Under the pieces are notes generated by a model that did not search any database, was not told the origin of the DNA, and was given only the letters and a program-made list of their open reading frames with translations. From the NCBI RefSeq assembly GCF_003719725.1, contig NZ_RIAX01000002.1, positions 372,001 through 436,000 on the forward strand: 64,000 nt of DNA. The letters run 5' to 3'. The translations under genes were made by a program, and so were the position numbers. Positions within the stretch are counted from its first letter, which is position 1, and each line of letters begins with the position of its first letter. Origin of the DNA: Planococcus salinus. Its GTDB lineage: Bacteria > Bacillota > Bacilli > Bacillales_A > Planococcaceae. Shown here piece by piece: positions 35,606 to 46,125 of the stretch.

Positions 35606-35695
35606 TATGTATTCTCCCCTTTCCCTTTTCCCTATATGTATTTCGATGCAATAAGCCGAAATCCTTCTATTTCTGTAGTAACGTTTGTTCCGTCA

Positions 35696-35704
35696 TGCTA
35701 TAAT
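35696..35704 (+). promoter_or_regulatory. Extended -10 promoter of speA
   Basis: TGCTATAAT, an extended -10 element with perfect TATAAT at 35699-35704, lies 40 bases before the speA start codon. No good -35 box is seen, which is common with extended -10 promoters. Confidence 0.6.
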
Positions 35705-35743
35705 TCTTTTTGTTTTTCATTTTAGAAACGAGGTGGTTTTCCA

Positions 35744-37213
35744 TTGTCTCAATTAGAAACACCGTTATTTGATGTTCTTCTGAAACATCGGAATCGGCAT
35801 CCAATTCAATTTCATATACCCGGCCATAAAAAAGGACAGGGCGTCGACCCGGCTTTCCGCGAATTTGTCGGCGATAACATTCTCTCCATCGATTTGATCA
35901 ATATTGCTCCCTTGGACGATCTCCATTCTCCAAAAGGAGCTATCAAAGAAGCACAGGAACTGGCAGCACAGGCATTTGGTGCTGATCATACATTTTTCTC
36001 TGTACAGGGAACCAGCGGCGCCATCATGACCATGATTTTGAGTGTCTGTGGGCCAAACGACAAAATTCTCGTTCCCCGAAACGTTCACAAATCCATCATG
36101 TCCGCTATTGTCTTTGCCGGTGCCATTCCGATTTTCATCCACCCTGAAGTGGACCCTGACCTGGGCATCTCGCACGGCATTTCAGCGGAAGCTGTAGAAA
36201 AAGCCTTGAATGAATACCCGGACGCCAAAGCCGTTTTGGTAATCAACCCCACTTACTTCGGTATTGCCGCTGATTTAAAGCGCATTGTTGACATTTCCCA
36301 TCAACGGGAGATCCCGGTATTGGTGGATGAAGCGCATGGCGTCCATATTCACTTCCATGAGGCCTTGCCGGTATCTGCGATGGCAGCAGGAGCAGATATG
36401 GCGGCGACATCTGTACATAAACTTGGAGGTTCCATGACACAAAGTTCTGTACTGAATGTCCGGGACGGACTCGTGTCCGCCAAGCGGGTGCAGGCCACTC
36501 TTTCAATGCTGACGACTACGTCCACATCTTATCCAATTCTGGCTTCTTTGGATACAGCTCGGAGACAGTTGGCTGTCCATGGCCACGATTTGATCGACCA
36601 GGCCATCCGATTGTCACGCGATACGCGAAAGCGCATCAACAAAATTCCCCATCTCTATTGTGTGGGGACAGAGGTATTGAACTCGTCGGCAACGTTTGAC
36701 ATGGACCCGACCAAATTGTTGATCAGCGTAAAAAACCTCGGGATCACCGGTCACCAAGCTGAAGAGTGGCTGAGAGAGAATGCCAATCTCGAAGTGGAAC
36801 TGTCGGACTTGTACAATATTTTGTGCCTGGTGACCATCGGTGACACAAGGAAAGAATTGAATTTACTGGTCAATGCCCTGCAGCGAATGGTCCGTACATT
36901 TGAAAGCGATGCTGCCGTCGTCGAACCCGTCGTTCTTTTGCCCGATATTCCCCGACTGGCGATGAGTCCGCGCGATGCTTTTTATGCAACGACCGAAGTG
37001 GTTTCAATCGAAGAAGCAGTCGGCCGTATTTCTGCAGAATTCATCATGGTGTACCCGCCGGGGATTCCGATTTTCATTCCGGGGGAAATCATCACGCAGG
37101 AGAACATCGAATATATCCACATGAACGTCGCTGCCGGACTGCCCGTGCAGGGACCGGAAGATGACACTTTGCAGAACTTGCGCGTCATCAAAGAACAACT
37201 GGCTATCCGGTGA
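35744..37213 (+). CDS. speA: Orn/Lys/Arg decarboxylase (SpeA-type arginine decarboxylase)
   Basis: 489 residues of the fold-I PLP decarboxylase family (Orn/Lys/Arg decarboxylase major domain). The PLP lysine lies in ATSVHKLGGSMTQSS; HIPGHKKGQG near the N-terminus and VDEAHGVHIHF are signature blocks. B. subtilis SpeA makes agmatine, the first step to putrescine and spermidine, and is encoded next to yktA-yktC as here, so arginine is the most likely substrate; lysine is possible. The start is TTG 35744 with GAGGTGG seven bases upstream. It may relate functionally to the pot operon 14 kb downstream. Confidence 0.9.
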   Translation: MSQLETPLFDVLLKHRNRHPIQFHIPGHKKGQGVDPAFREFVGDNILSIDLINIAPLDDLHSPKGAIKEAQELAAQAFGADHTFFSVQGTSGAIMTMILSVCGPNDKILVPRNVHKSIMSAIVFAGAIPIFIHPEVDPDLGISHGISAEAVEKALNEYPDAKAVLVINPTYFGIAADLKRIVDISHQREIPVLVDEAHGVHIHFHEALPVSAMAAGADMAATSVHKLGGSMTQSSVLNVRDGLVSAKRVQATLSMLTTTSTSYPILASLDTARRQLAVHGHDLIDQAIRLSRDTRKRINKIPHLYCVGTEVLNSSATFDMDPTKLLISVKNLGITGHQAEEWLRENANLEVELSDLYNILCLVTIGDTRKELNLLVNALQRMVRTFESDAAVVEPVVLLPDIPRLAMSPRDAFYATTEVVSIEEAVGRISAEFIMVYPPGIPIFIPGEIITQENIEYIHMNVAAGLPVQGPEDDTLQNLRVIKEQLAIR

Positions 37214-37227
37214 TTAATAGCTAAAGG

Positions 37228-37261
37228 AAAAAGCTTGGAAGCTGCTGCTTCCAAGCTTTTT
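37228..37261. terminator. Bidirectional terminator between speA and the deacetylase gene
   Basis: AAAAAGCTTGGAAGC / GCTTCCAAGCTTTTT, a perfect 15-base-pair stem with a four-base loop, touching the deacetylase stop codon. Confidence 0.92.
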
Positions 37262-38109
37262 TATGGATTAACGCCTTCGATTTCGTCAGGATCGACAAAT
37301 GTGTAGCCTTTTTGTTTGAGCCCTTCTGCAATTGCCGGAAGCGCTTCTGCCGTCCATTCGCGGTCGTGCATCAGCAAGTTCGCGCCATTTCGTAAAAATT
37401 CGGTGTGGACCATAATATCCGCCAGAGCACCTGCATCCATATACTGCTGTTCCCAGTCATAACCGTATGACCAATTCATCAATACCATGCCTTCCTGTTC
37501 CACCAACGCTTTGCTGAAATCGGTATTGGAACCATGCGGTGCTCTGAAAAACGCCGGCTTTTCGCCAATTATGCTTTCCACTGTCTCCGATAAAGTAATA
37601 ATTTCCTCACGCTGTTGCTCTTCTGTAAGATTCTTCAGATTGGGATGAGAATTGGTATGGTTGCCAATCGCAAACCCCATGTCATGAATTTTCCGCAGCT
37701 GCTCTTTTTCTTCATCGGTATCCAGGAAATGCCCATTAACAAAGAAAATGGCTGGAATATCCAATTGTTGCAGAGTCTCCGCCATTTTTACCGCGTGCTT
37801 GTCAGGCGCGTCGTCGATTGTGATCAACACTGCTTCTGCTGGCGCATCGGCAATCGGTTCTACCCCCCACGTGGCAGGATTCACACGATATTGCGGTTCT
37901 TTCTGCTCAATCTCTTCCACTGTGTCAATCTCTTCTGTTTCTTCAGGTTTTTCCACCGATTCTTCCGTCACTTCTTCCGAATTTGAAGCAGTGCTTTCCT
38001 CAAGTTGCTGCGTTTCCGGAGCTGCCTCCGGTTCTTCAGCGGCTTGGGAATTGTCATTGCCGCACGCAGTCAGCAAAGCCAAAGAAGTCCCCAAAATGAT
38101 CCATTTCAT
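37261..38109 (-). CDS. Polysaccharide deacetylase lipoprotein
   Basis: About 282 residues. A lipoprotein signal (SLALLTACGN) is followed by an acidic glutamate-rich linker of about 70 residues and a NodB-type carbohydrate esterase 4 domain (about residues 90-275). Metal and catalytic motifs are ITIDDAPDKHA, a form of the TFDDG motif in which the usual glycine is replaced by alanine, GNHTNSHPNL (HxxSH-type) and RAPHGSNTDF. It probably acts outside on peptidoglycan or another N-acetylated glycan. ATG 38109 gives the best lipoprotein signal; ATGs further upstream are possible. Confidence 0.82.
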   Translation of the reverse strand: MKWIILGTSLALLTACGNDNSQAAEEPEAAPETQQLEESTASNSEEVTEESVEKPEETEEIDTVEEIEQKEPQYRVNPATWGVEPIADAPAEAVLITIDDAPDKHAVKMAETLQQLDIPAIFFVNGHFLDTDEEKEQLRKIHDMGFAIGNHTNSHPNLKNLTEEQQREEIITLSETVESIIGEKPAFFRAPHGSNTDFSKALVEQEGMVLMNWSYGYDWEQQYMDAGALADIMVHTEFLRNGANLLMHDREWTAEALPAIAEGLKQKGYTFVDPDEIEGVNP

Positions 38110-38192
38110 ATGTATCACCATCATCACTCCCGTTCCTGTATTGCCCACATCTTACCATAGACCTGTAAGAAATTTCAAAATCAAATCGCAAA

Positions 38193-38218
38193 AAAAGCCG
38201 CATTTAAATGCGGCTTTT
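38193..38218 (-). terminator. Terminator of the pdh operon
   Basis: AAAAGCCGCATTT / AAATGCGGCTTTT, a perfect palindrome flanked by A and T runs, directly after the pdhD stop. Confidence 0.88.
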
Positions 38219-38225
38219 CTTACTG

Positions 38226-39635
38226 TTACTTAATGATATGAATTGGTGTTCCAAGAGCTACTTCCGCAGCTTCCATGGAAATTTCTGAAAGTGTCGGATG
38301 CGCATGAATGGTCATTGCAATATCTTCCACAGTCATACCCGCTTCGATTGCAAGGCCAAGTTCAGCGATCATATCTGAAGCGCCTGCACCAACAATCTGG
38401 GCTCCCAATAGCAAACCGTCTTCTTTGCGTGACACCAGCTTGACGAATCCGTCAGAAGCATTCAAGGAAAGAGCACGGCCATTTGCCCCGAATGGGAATT
38501 TGGCTGCTGTGATTTCAAAGCCTTCTTCTTTTGCCTGGTCTTCTGTCAAACCGACGCTGGCAAGCTCCGGATCGGTAAAGCAGACAGCTGGAATTGCAAG
38601 GTAATCCACTTCGGATTTCTCTCCTGCAATTGCTTCTGCAGCGATTTTACCTTCGTAAGAAGCTTTATGTGCCAACTGAAGTCCTGCTACCACATCACCG
38701 ATTGCATAAATGTTTGAGAAGTTAGTGCGGCATTGTTTGTCGACTTCGATTAAACCGCGGTCGCTCATTTTAAGGCCGATATCTTCCAGACCCATTTCGT
38801 CTGTATTCGGACGGCGTCCAACAGTGACAAGGACATAATCCGCTTCCACAGTCTTTTCTTCCCCGCCTGCTTCGTAAGATACCGTTACGCCTGAATCAGT
38901 TTCTTCCACGCCTTTAGCAGAAGCTTTTGTAATCACTTCCACACCTTTTTTCTTCAGGCCTTTTTTAACGATGGATGTCATTTGTTTTTCAAAACCTGCC
39001 AAGATATCCGGTGCACCTTCAAGAATCGTTACTTCCGATCCCATATTTGCATAAGCGGTACCCAATTCAGTACCAATGTAGCCTCCACCAATTACGACCA
39101 GTTTTTTCGGCACTTCCTGAAGTGCTAAAGCGCCTGTCGAGTTAATGACACGCTTCGAAAATTTAAATGTTGGAATTTCCACTGGACGGGAGCCTGTCGC
39201 AATAATGGCGTTTTTGAATTTATAGGTCTGCGCCGAATCTTCCTGAATGACACGGACTGTATTCTCGTCGACGAAATAAGCTTCGCCGCGCAAGATTTCC
39301 ACTTTATTGCCTTTCAGCAACGATTCCACGCCACCGGTCAATTTTTTCACGACGCCGTCTTTGAATGCCTGTGCTTTTTCAAAGTTAAGGGAAACTTCTT
39401 TGGCTACAATCCCCATCTCGTCTGAATGCTGGGCTTCTTCAAAACGATGGCCTACTGAAATCATGGCTTTTGACGGAATACAACCGACATTCAAGCAAAC
39501 ACCGCCAATGTATTCCTTCTCCACGATTGTCACTTTTTGGCCGGTTTGAGCAGCGCGGATTGCCGCTACATAACCGCCGGGGCCTGAGCCGATGACGAGT
39601 GTATCTGTTTCAATTGGAAAATCTCCTACTACCAT
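38226..39635 (-). CDS. pdhD: Dihydrolipoamide dehydrogenase (E3) of pyruvate dehydrogenase
   Basis: A 469-residue FAD- and NAD-dependent oxidoreductase that reoxidises dihydrolipoyl groups of E2. The FAD motif [15 protein letters not shown], the redox-active disulfide [14 protein letters not shown], the NAD motif [10 protein letters not shown] and the C-terminal HAHPTLSE catalytic histidine are all present. It is last in the pdhA-B-C-D operon, six bases after pdhC, with GGAGG before the ATG. It may also serve other 2-oxoacid dehydrogenases. Confidence 0.97.
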   Translation of the reverse strand: MVVGDFPIETDTLVIGSGPGGYVAAIRAAQTGQKVTIVEKEYIGGVCLNVGCIPSKAMISVGHRFEEAQHSDEMGIVAKEVSLNFEKAQAFKDGVVKKLTGGVESLLKGNKVEILRGEAYFVDENTVRVIQEDSAQTYKFKNAIIATGSRPVEIPTFKFSKRVINSTGALALQEVPKKLVVIGGGYIGTELGTAYANMGSEVTILEGAPDILAGFEKQMTSIVKKGLKKKGVEVITKASAKGVEETDSGVTVSYEAGGEEKTVEADYVLVTVGRRPNTDEMGLEDIGLKMSDRGLIEVDKQCRTNFSNIYAIGDVVAGLQLAHKASYEGKIAAEAIAGEKSEVDYLAIPAVCFTDPELASVGLTEDQAKEEGFEITAAKFPFGANGRALSLNASDGFVKLVSRKEDGLLLGAQIVGAGASDMIAELGLAIEAGMTVEDIAMTIHAHPTLSEISMEAAEVALGTPIHIIK

Positions 39636-39640
39636 AAGTT

Positions 39641-41056
39641 CTACGCCTCCATTAATAATAATTCTGGTTCGCTTAATAAACGTTTGATGTGGTTCATTGC
39701 GTGTTGTGCAGTTGCACCATCGATCATCCGGTGATCAAAGCTCAAAGATAATGCTAACACAGGTGCTCCTACAATTTCACCATTTTTAATTACCGGTTTT
39801 TCGGCAATACGTCCGATTCCCAGAATCGCCACTTCCGGATGATTGATCACTGGAGTGAACCATTGGCCGCCGGCAGAACCGATATTTGTGATGGAGCAGG
39901 AAGCGCCTTTCATCTCAGCAGCGGATAGTTTTCCTTCACGGGCTTTGGTTGCCAAGTTATTGATCTCGTCTGAAATTGCAAACACGGATTTGCGTTCAGC
40001 ATGCTTGATGACTGGCACGAGCAGGCCTTTTTCTGTGTCGGCTGCAATACCGATATTGTAATAATGTTTCTGGATGACTTCCTCGGTGTCATCATCAAAA
40101 GATGTGTTTAATGCCGGGAACTCGCGCAATGTGCTGACCAGTGCTTTTACAACGTAAGGAAGATAAGTGAGCTTGATCTCTTTTTCAGCCGCAATATCTT
40201 TGAACTTTCTGCGATGAGCCACCAGTTCTGTCACATCCACTTCATCCATCAAGGTTACATGCGGAGCGGTGTGTTTTGAATTAACCATCGCTTTGGCAAT
40301 CGCTCTTCGCATTCCGGACATTTTTTCCCGCGTTTCCGGAAATTCACCTTCAGAAACAGGAGCTTCTTTTGGTGCCGCTTCGGTTTTCGCAGCTTCCTGA
40401 GTTTCTGCTGCCGGTTCAGCTGAAGAAGCGGCTTCAGTTTGATCACCGTTCATGTAGGCTTCCACATCTTCTTTCAAAATGCGGCCATTCTTTCCAGAAC
40501 CCGTCACTTGCTTGATGTCGACGTCCTGGTCGCGGGCAAATTTGCGCACAGAAGGCATGGCGATGACACGTACATCCGAATCCGATTCAGCTGCTTGCGG
40601 CTGTTTGCCGGCACCTGTTTCGCCATCTGAACCAGACGGCTCAGTCAAATCTTCATCCCGTTCCTTATCGATATCCTTACCACTTTCAGAGCTTCCAGAT
40701 TGAGCAAGTTCTTCTGTGCGCTTCTGACCTTCTTCTCCAGCTTCACTTTCATCTGAACCGGTTTCTCCGCTGTGTTCCCCTTTAAAATCTGCATCTTCCG
40801 CTTCAGAATCTTCAGCATCCGGTGAATCAATGCGAATCAATACATCTCCTACTACTGCAACCGTTCCTTCTTCCACAAGAACTTCTTCGATCGTCCCTGA
40901 AACCGGTGATGGAATTTCAACGACCGCTTTGTCGTTCTGCACTTCCATCAGGATATCGTCTTCTTCGACCGTATCTCCCGCTTTGACGAACCATTTTACG
41001 ATTTCACCTTCGTGAATACCTTCTCCGATATCCGGCATACGAAATTCAAAAGCCAT
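39641..41056 (-). CDS. pdhC: Dihydrolipoamide acetyltransferase (E2) of pyruvate dehydrogenase
   Basis: About 471 residues. One lipoyl domain (residues 1-78, lipoyl lysine 43 in QNDKAVVEI) is followed by an acidic flexible linker unusually rich in Glu, Asp, Ser and Gly (about 80-160), a peripheral-subunit binding domain (about 168-205, [14 protein letters not shown]), a second Ala/Glu/Pro linker, and the catalytic domain with [13 protein letters not shown] 41056 ([12 protein letters not shown]) is supported by alignment with PdhC and an AGGGTG site. It forms the core of the complex. Confidence 0.96.
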   Translation of the reverse strand: MAFEFRMPDIGEGIHEGEIVKWFVKAGDTVEEDDILMEVQNDKAVVEIPSPVSGTIEEVLVEEGTVAVVGDVLIRIDSPDAEDSEAEDADFKGEHSGETGSDESEAGEEGQKRTEELAQSGSSESGKDIDKERDEDLTEPSGSDGETGAGKQPQAAESDSDVRVIAMPSVRKFARDQDVDIKQVTGSGKNGRILKEDVEAYMNGDQTEAASSAEPAAETQEAAKTEAAPKEAPVSEGEFPETREKMSGMRRAIAKAMVNSKHTAPHVTLMDEVDVTELVAHRRKFKDIAAEKEIKLTYLPYVVKALVSTLREFPALNTSFDDDTEEVIQKHYYNIGIAADTEKGLLVPVIKHAERKSVFAISDEINNLATKAREGKLSAAEMKGASCSITNIGSAGGQWFTPVINHPEVAILGIGRIAEKPVIKNGEIVGAPVLALSLSFDHRMIDGATAQHAMNHIKRLLSEPELLLMEA

Positions 41057-41084
41057 TTGCTTCACCCTTCCTTCTCTGTGCTAC

Positions 41085-42062
41085 TTAAAACGTTAGAACT
41101 TTTTTCGCTGTTTCTACTATATCCTTAGCATTCGGAAGCCAAACTTCCTCCGCTTGCGAGAACGGGAACACCGTATCCGGTGCCGCCACACGCAAGACTG
41201 GTGCATCCAGGCTTAAAATCGCCCGGTCGGTGATTTCCGCTACGACATTGGCAGCGATTCCCGCTTGCTTTTGCGCTTCCTGCACAACCATTGCACGCCC
41301 TGTTTTTTCTACAGAAGCAATAATCGTTTCAATATCGAGTGGCTGAATAGTCCGCAAATCGATTACTTCAACTGAATAATCTTCTTTTTCCAGCTGCTCT
41401 GCCGCTTTGATGCTTTCTTGGACCATTGCGCCATAAGTAACAATCGTCAAATCTTTTCCTTCACGCTTCACTTCAGCCTTGCCCAACGGAATTGTGTATT
41501 CCTCTTCAGGAACTTCCTGGCGGAATGAACGATAAAGCTTCATGTGTTCCAGAAAAATAACCGGATCGTTGTCGCGGATGGCAGAAATCAGCAATCCCTT
41601 TGCATCATATGGCGTTGATGGAATAACCACTTTCAGTCCCGGTGATGCAGCCATCAGCCCTTCAAGAGAATCAGCGTGCATTTCGGGTGTATGAACACCG
41701 CCGCCAAAAGGTGAACGAATGGTTACAGGAGCATTCAGGCTGCCGCCGCTGCGGTAACGCATACGGGCCATTTGCCCGCTGATGGAATCCATTACTTCAA
41801 AGACAAAGCCGAAAAATTGGATTTCAGGAACCGGACGGTAACCTTGCAGCGACAAGCCGATGGCCAATCCGCCGATGCCGGATTCCGCCAAAGGTGTATC
41901 AAATACACGGTCTTCACCGAATTCTTTCTGCAAACCTTCTGTCGCACGGAAAACACCGCCGTTGTTACCGACATCTTCTCCAAAAACTAAAACATTTTCA
42001 TCATTTTTCAGCTCTGTTTTCAGAGCTTCCGTAATCGCTTGGATCATCGTTAATTGTGCCAT
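41085..42062 (-). CDS. pdhB: Pyruvate dehydrogenase E1 component, beta subunit
   Basis: 325 residues of a transketolase-like E1 beta chain. Recognisable blocks are [33 protein letters not shown] and [17 protein letters not shown]. It pairs with PdhA to form the TPP-dependent decarboxylase of the complex. It lies three bases after pdhA and 28 bases before pdhC, so the order E1a-E1b-E2-E3 is standard for Bacillales. Confidence 0.97.
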   Translation of the reverse strand: MAQLTMIQAITEALKTELKNDENVLVFGEDVGNNGGVFRATEGLQKEFGEDRVFDTPLAESGIGGLAIGLSLQGYRPVPEIQFFGFVFEVMDSISGQMARMRYRSGGSLNAPVTIRSPFGGGVHTPEMHADSLEGLMAASPGLKVVIPSTPYDAKGLLISAIRDNDPVIFLEHMKLYRSFRQEVPEEEYTIPLGKAEVKREGKDLTIVTYGAMVQESIKAAEQLEKEDYSVEVIDLRTIQPLDIETIIASVEKTGRAMVVQEAQKQAGIAANVVAEITDRAILSLDAPVLRVAAPDTVFPFSQAEEVWLPNAKDIVETAKKVLTF

Positions 42063-42065
42063 GGC

Positions 42066-43211
<1,146 letters not shown>

Positions 43212-43251
43212 TTATCGATCTTTTTAGTGATACAACTCCATATTCTTTCTC

Positions 43252-43280
43252 AGTATACTTTAGATAAATAGCTCGGTCAA
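43252..43280 (-). promoter_or_regulatory. pdh operon promoter
   Basis: On the minus strand TTGACC (43280-43275) and TATACT (43257-43252) with a 17-base spacer, a close sigma-A match located upstream of pdhA and downstream of the ykyA terminator. Confidence 0.75.
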
Positions 43281-43410
43281 TCAATGTCCATCTATATCTT
43301 TTGAGGTGCCTAAAATTATAGAAAATTCTATTATTATTAACTGTATTAGTTTTTTTACGGCACTGTATTATAAAACAGAATAGATTTTCTTCATCTTTTA
43401 TAGCACAGAA

Positions 43411-43435
43411 AAAAGCGGCCTTTGGGGCCGCTTTT
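43411..43435 (-). terminator. Terminator after ykyA
   Basis: AAAAGCGGCC / GGCCGCTTTT stem with a short TTTGG loop; the ykyA stop codon overlaps its right foot. It separates ykyA from the pdh promoter. Confidence 0.85.
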
Positions 43436-44076
43436 TACTCGTCTTGCTGAAGTTTTTCAATCAAGTTGTTCTTCATCTCATTAAACTGTTCAGTCTTTTC
43501 ATTGAAGACTGTCACAGCATCTTGAACGGCAGTGTTTTGTTCGTTCACTTCCACCGTCTTTTCCTGCAGGGTCTGCAGGTTGGTTTCTTCATCTTTCAAC
43601 ATCTCATACAATTCTTTTTGAAGCCTTGCCAGCTCTTCGTATTCAACCACGAAATCTGAATGAGCGGTAAAGCGTTCCTGCATTTTTGCTTTTAGAGCTT
43701 CGAGGTCCGCTTTTACATCTTCCTCTTCCGCCTCTTCGATTACGGTATCAATTTCCTGAAATTCTTCTTTTGCCGAACTCATCGATTCTTTTTCGGTCTC
43801 CAATAAAGCCAGCCGTTCTTCCACAGATGCAATCGCTTCTTCAGCCTGCGCATCTACTTCTTCCTGCTGTTCTTGTGTCAATCCCATAATAGATTCAAAA
43901 GTCGCCTGTTCGGTCTGTTCCAACTCTTCCAGCTCGCTTTGGACATCCCGATATTCCTGTTCCGCTTCAAATGTATCCTTCAGTACAGTATCCAGCTGTT
44001 CACCGGGCGTGGACCCTGAACATGCACTTAGAAGCAACACACTCGAAAAAACTGTGGCCATTATTGCTTTCTTCAC
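43435..44076 (-). CDS. ykyA: YkyA-like putative cell-wall-binding lipoprotein
   Basis: 213 residues. A lipoprotein signal (SSVLLLSACSG) is followed by an almost entirely coiled-coil, glutamate-rich chain (about residues 35-205), typical of the YkyA family found upstream of pdhA in Bacillales. Probably anchored to the outer face of the membrane; the family is thought to bind the cell wall, but the ligand is unknown. AGGAGGGTTTTGC precedes the ATG. It is divergent from def. Confidence 0.88.
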   Translation of the reverse strand: MKKAIMATVFSSVLLLSACSGSTPGEQLDTVLKDTFEAEQEYRDVQSELEELEQTEQATFESIMGLTQEQQEEVDAQAEEAIASVEERLALLETEKESMSSAKEEFQEIDTVIEEAEEEDVKADLEALKAKMQERFTAHSDFVVEYEELARLQKELYEMLKDEETNLQTLQEKTVEVNEQNTAVQDAVTVFNEKTEQFNEMKNNLIEKLQQDE

Positions 44077-44221
44077 GCAAAACCCTCCTTGTGTACATAC
44101 AATTAACTATAGACGCTCAAAAAATAAAACACAACTTACAAATGCGGCTTTTTCCTTTTCCGAAAGCTTTCATTTCGGTATACTAAAAGGCAGTGCAACA
44201 ATTAGGAAAGGATGAAAAAAC

Positions 44222-44788
44222 TTGATACGCATGAAAGATATAATCCGCGAAGGTCATCCTACGCTTAGAAAACGATCCGAAGAAGTGCAATTTCCGCTCT
44301 CACAAGAAGATCGCAAACTTGGTGAAGACCTTTTGGAATACGTCATCAACAGCCAGGACGAGGAAATGGCGCAGAAATATGATTTGCGCCCGGGAGTCGG
44401 GATTGCCGCTCCTCAAATCAATGTTCCCAAAAGAATATTTGCTTTGCATTTCGACGAAAGCACAGGAGAGAATCTAAGCATGATTGCCGTCAATCCGAAA
44501 ATCGTCAGCCATTCAGTGGAAAAAGCTTATTTGACTTCCGGTGAAGGGTGTCTGTCGGTTGACCGCTCCATTCCCGGCTATGTCCCACGTTATGCCCGGG
44601 TCACCGTCAAAGCATTCAACCTGGAGGGCGAGGAATTCAAAATGAGATTAAAAGGATTGCCGGCCATCGCTTTCCAGCATGAGCTGGATCACCTGAACGG
44701 CATTATGTTTTTTGACCACATCAATTCACAAAACCCTTTTGCAGAAATTGAAAATGCAACACCTATAAAACAAGACTTGGGCGAATGA
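44222..44788 (+). CDS. def: Peptide deformylase
   Basis: A 188-residue type II (Gram-positive) deformylase that removes the N-formyl group from new proteins. All three motifs are present: GVGIAAPQ, EGCLSV and QHELDHLNG with the metal-binding histidines and catalytic glutamate. It corresponds to B. subtilis YkrB by position (next to ykrA and ykyA). The start is TTG 44222 with AAAGGATG upstream. A TATACT element at 44179-44184 may be its -10. The last codons and stop lie within the terminator hairpin. Confidence 0.95.
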   Translation: MIRMKDIIREGHPTLRKRSEEVQFPLSQEDRKLGEDLLEYVINSQDEEMAQKYDLRPGVGIAAPQINVPKRIFALHFDESTGENLSMIAVNPKIVSHSVEKAYLTSGEGCLSVDRSIPGYVPRYARVTVKAFNLEGEEFKMRLKGLPAIAFQHELDHLNGIMFFDHINSQNPFAEIENATPIKQDLGE

Positions 44789-44804
44789 AGCCCAAGTCTT
44801 TTTT
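44772..44804. terminator. Terminator overlapping the end of def, shared with ykrA
   Basis: AAGACTTGGGC / GCCCAAGTCTT with a seven-base loop holding the def TGA, then T-run; A/T symmetry lets it act for the convergent HAD gene too. Confidence 0.88.
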
Positions 44805-45573
44805 AGATTAATCCAAGGTGATGAAAAGCTTTTGCTAAGCCGTCATCGTCCACATGATCGGTGATATAGGAAGCTTTTTCCTTTGTTTTTGGATGGCCGT
44901 TGTCCATTGCTACACTGAAGCCTGCGGTCTCCATCATTTGAAGGTCGTTCAGCCCGTCACCAAAAGCGATGGTCTCTTCGATCGAATGGCCGGTTTTTTT
45001 GATGAGCTGCTCGATGCCGGTCGATTTTGATCTTCCCTTCGGCAGAATATCACAGGACACACGATGCCATCGTACAAACTGAATACTTGGAAAAGCATCA
45101 TGATATTGCTGTTCTTCTTCTTTTTCACAAAAAACAAGCGCTTGGTAAATATCATTTTCCAAATGAAAATTTTCCACCTTCTTGGGATGAGGAAATTTCA
45201 AGCTTTTGATGCTTTCATCAATGTCCGGATGATAATCGATGGTAGAGACCATTCGTTGATCATTCATAAAAACGACAGGATGATCACGGCGTTCTGCATA
45301 TTCCACTATTTTGGAAAGTGTTTCAGCATCCAACGCTTCCTTATGAATCGCTTCGTTGCGCTGTACAATGTATTGACCATTAAACGTGATATATGTATCA
45401 ATATCCAATTCCTCCAGCAGGTTCCTGATCATGAACGGCGCTCTGCCGGTGGCAATTGCCAATTGATGGCCATTTTGCCTTGCCTGTTGCACAGCGTCTT
45501 TTGCTGAAGCAGGCAGTTCCTTTTTGGAATTCAATAAAGTCCCATCAATATCCAACAGCAATAATTTTGTCAT
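44803..45573 (-). CDS. ykrA: Cof-type HAD hydrolase (YkrA-like)
   Basis: 256 residues of the Cof/HAD-IIB phosphatase family, acting on small phosphorylated metabolites such as sugar or cofactor phosphates. HAD motif I is LLDIDGTLLNS, motif II IATGRA, motif III the lysine in LPKGRSKSTGI, and motif IV AFGDGLNDLQM. The cap domain (about residues 80-180) is rich in acidic residues. Position between def and rnjA matches B. subtilis ykrA. A promoter is predicted about 51-79 bases upstream. Confidence 0.9.
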   Translation of the reverse strand: MTKLLLLDIDGTLLNSKKELPASAKDAVQQARQNGHQLAIATGRAPFMIRNLLEELDIDTYITFNGQYIVQRNEAIHKEALDAETLSKIVEYAERRDHPVVFMNDQRMVSTIDYHPDIDESIKSLKFPHPKKVENFHLENDIYQALVFCEKEEEQQYHDAFPSIQFVRWHRVSCDILPKGRSKSTGIEQLIKKTGHSIEETIAFGDGLNDLQMMETAGFSVAMDNGHPKTKEKASYITDHVDDDGLAKAFHHLGLI

Positions 45574-45623
45574 CGGGCATTCTCCATTCTTTGCGTTTTA
45601 ACGATATTTATACACATTTGTTG

Positions 45624-45652
45624 ATTGTACTTGTTTTGTGGATGTCGAGCAA
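45624..45652 (-). promoter_or_regulatory. Putative promoter of ykrA
   Basis: Minus-strand TTGCTC (45652-45647), 17-base spacer, TACAAT (45629-45624). Moderate consensus match, at a sensible distance from the ykrA start. Confidence 0.55.
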
Positions 45653-45891
45653 ACCAGCGGAAAGGACGGTTTGTTCTTGTCTCTATTTCTACCTCGCTGT
45701 ATGAACTTCAAAACACAAACATGTCTCGACTCCATCAATTATCTCCTCGTATAGACAGACCCAAGATCTTTCTCACAACAGAAGACAAGACAGTTCTGCC
45801 TTCGCCAGTGAAAGCCCGGCTGGTTTTCAGAACACCCAACCCGAAGCCCCAAAAACCCGTTGCTGTGAAAAGCTTATCACGTCCAGCCACC
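45653..45891. other. Unassigned intergenic element between two divergent promoters
   Basis: About 240 bases with no recognised gene. Both strands hold open frames that look more protein-like than chance (minus 45735-45926, plus 45625-45948, and a 45-codon minus frame starting near 45731), yet none has a good ribosome binding site and the plus frame runs through the next promoter. It may be a repeated intergenic element or a structured RNA. Confidence 0.35.
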
Positions 45892-45920
45892 TTTACAATT
45901 ATCAGAAAATACAATATAAT
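45892..45920 (+). promoter_or_regulatory. Strong sigma-A promoter for the 23-residue peptide gene
   Basis: TTTACA (45892-45897), 17-base spacer, TATAAT (45915-45920): one mismatch from consensus with ideal spacing. AAGGAG (45927-45932) and an ATG follow within 22 bases. Confidence 0.8.
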
Positions 45921-45941
45921 ATCCATAAGGAGTGATTCGTT

Positions 45942-46013
45942 ATGCTGAAGCGTTTAAGAAGAAAATTGCGCAAACAGCTGAACGGTATTATGAACAAAAA
46001 GAAAATTGCATAA
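45942..46013 (+). CDS. Tiny highly basic peptide, 23 residues
   Basis: A 23-codon gene running from ATG 45942 to TAA 46011-46013, beginning MLKRLRRKLRKQLNG and ending NKKKIA. Ten of 23 residues are Lys or Arg and none is acidic. Hydrophobic residues recur every three to four positions, so it could form a cationic amphipathic helix. It has its own near-consensus promoter, a full AAGGAG nine bases before the ATG and a terminator eight bases after the stop, which together argue for a real expressed small protein. I recognise no family; RNA or ribosome binding, membrane association or an antimicrobial or toxin-like role are all possible. Its neighbours are ykrA and rpoY-rnjA. Confidence 0.72.
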   Translation: MLKRLRRKLRKQLNGIMNKKKIA

Positions 46014-46020
46014 CTTCGAC

Positions 46021-46047
46021 AGCCCTTCTTACTAAATAAGAAGGGCT
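46021..46047 (+). terminator. Terminator after the 23-residue peptide gene
   Basis: AGCCCTTCTTA / TAAGAAGGGCT, an 11-base-pair stem with a five-base loop and T-rich tail. Confidence 0.85.
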
Positions 46048-46125
46048 ATTCTTTATTTTAAGGCAATGTCGTGATAATATAAAGAAAGTGAATTTATTTT
46101 GAACGTGTAAAAAGGAGAGCAAACT

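Noticed and set aside
45625-45948. A 107-codon plus-strand frame upstream of the 23-residue peptide gene
   Set aside because: It runs through the near-consensus promoter and Shine-Dalgarno sequence of the peptide gene and has no ribosome binding site of its own, so it is probably not translated.
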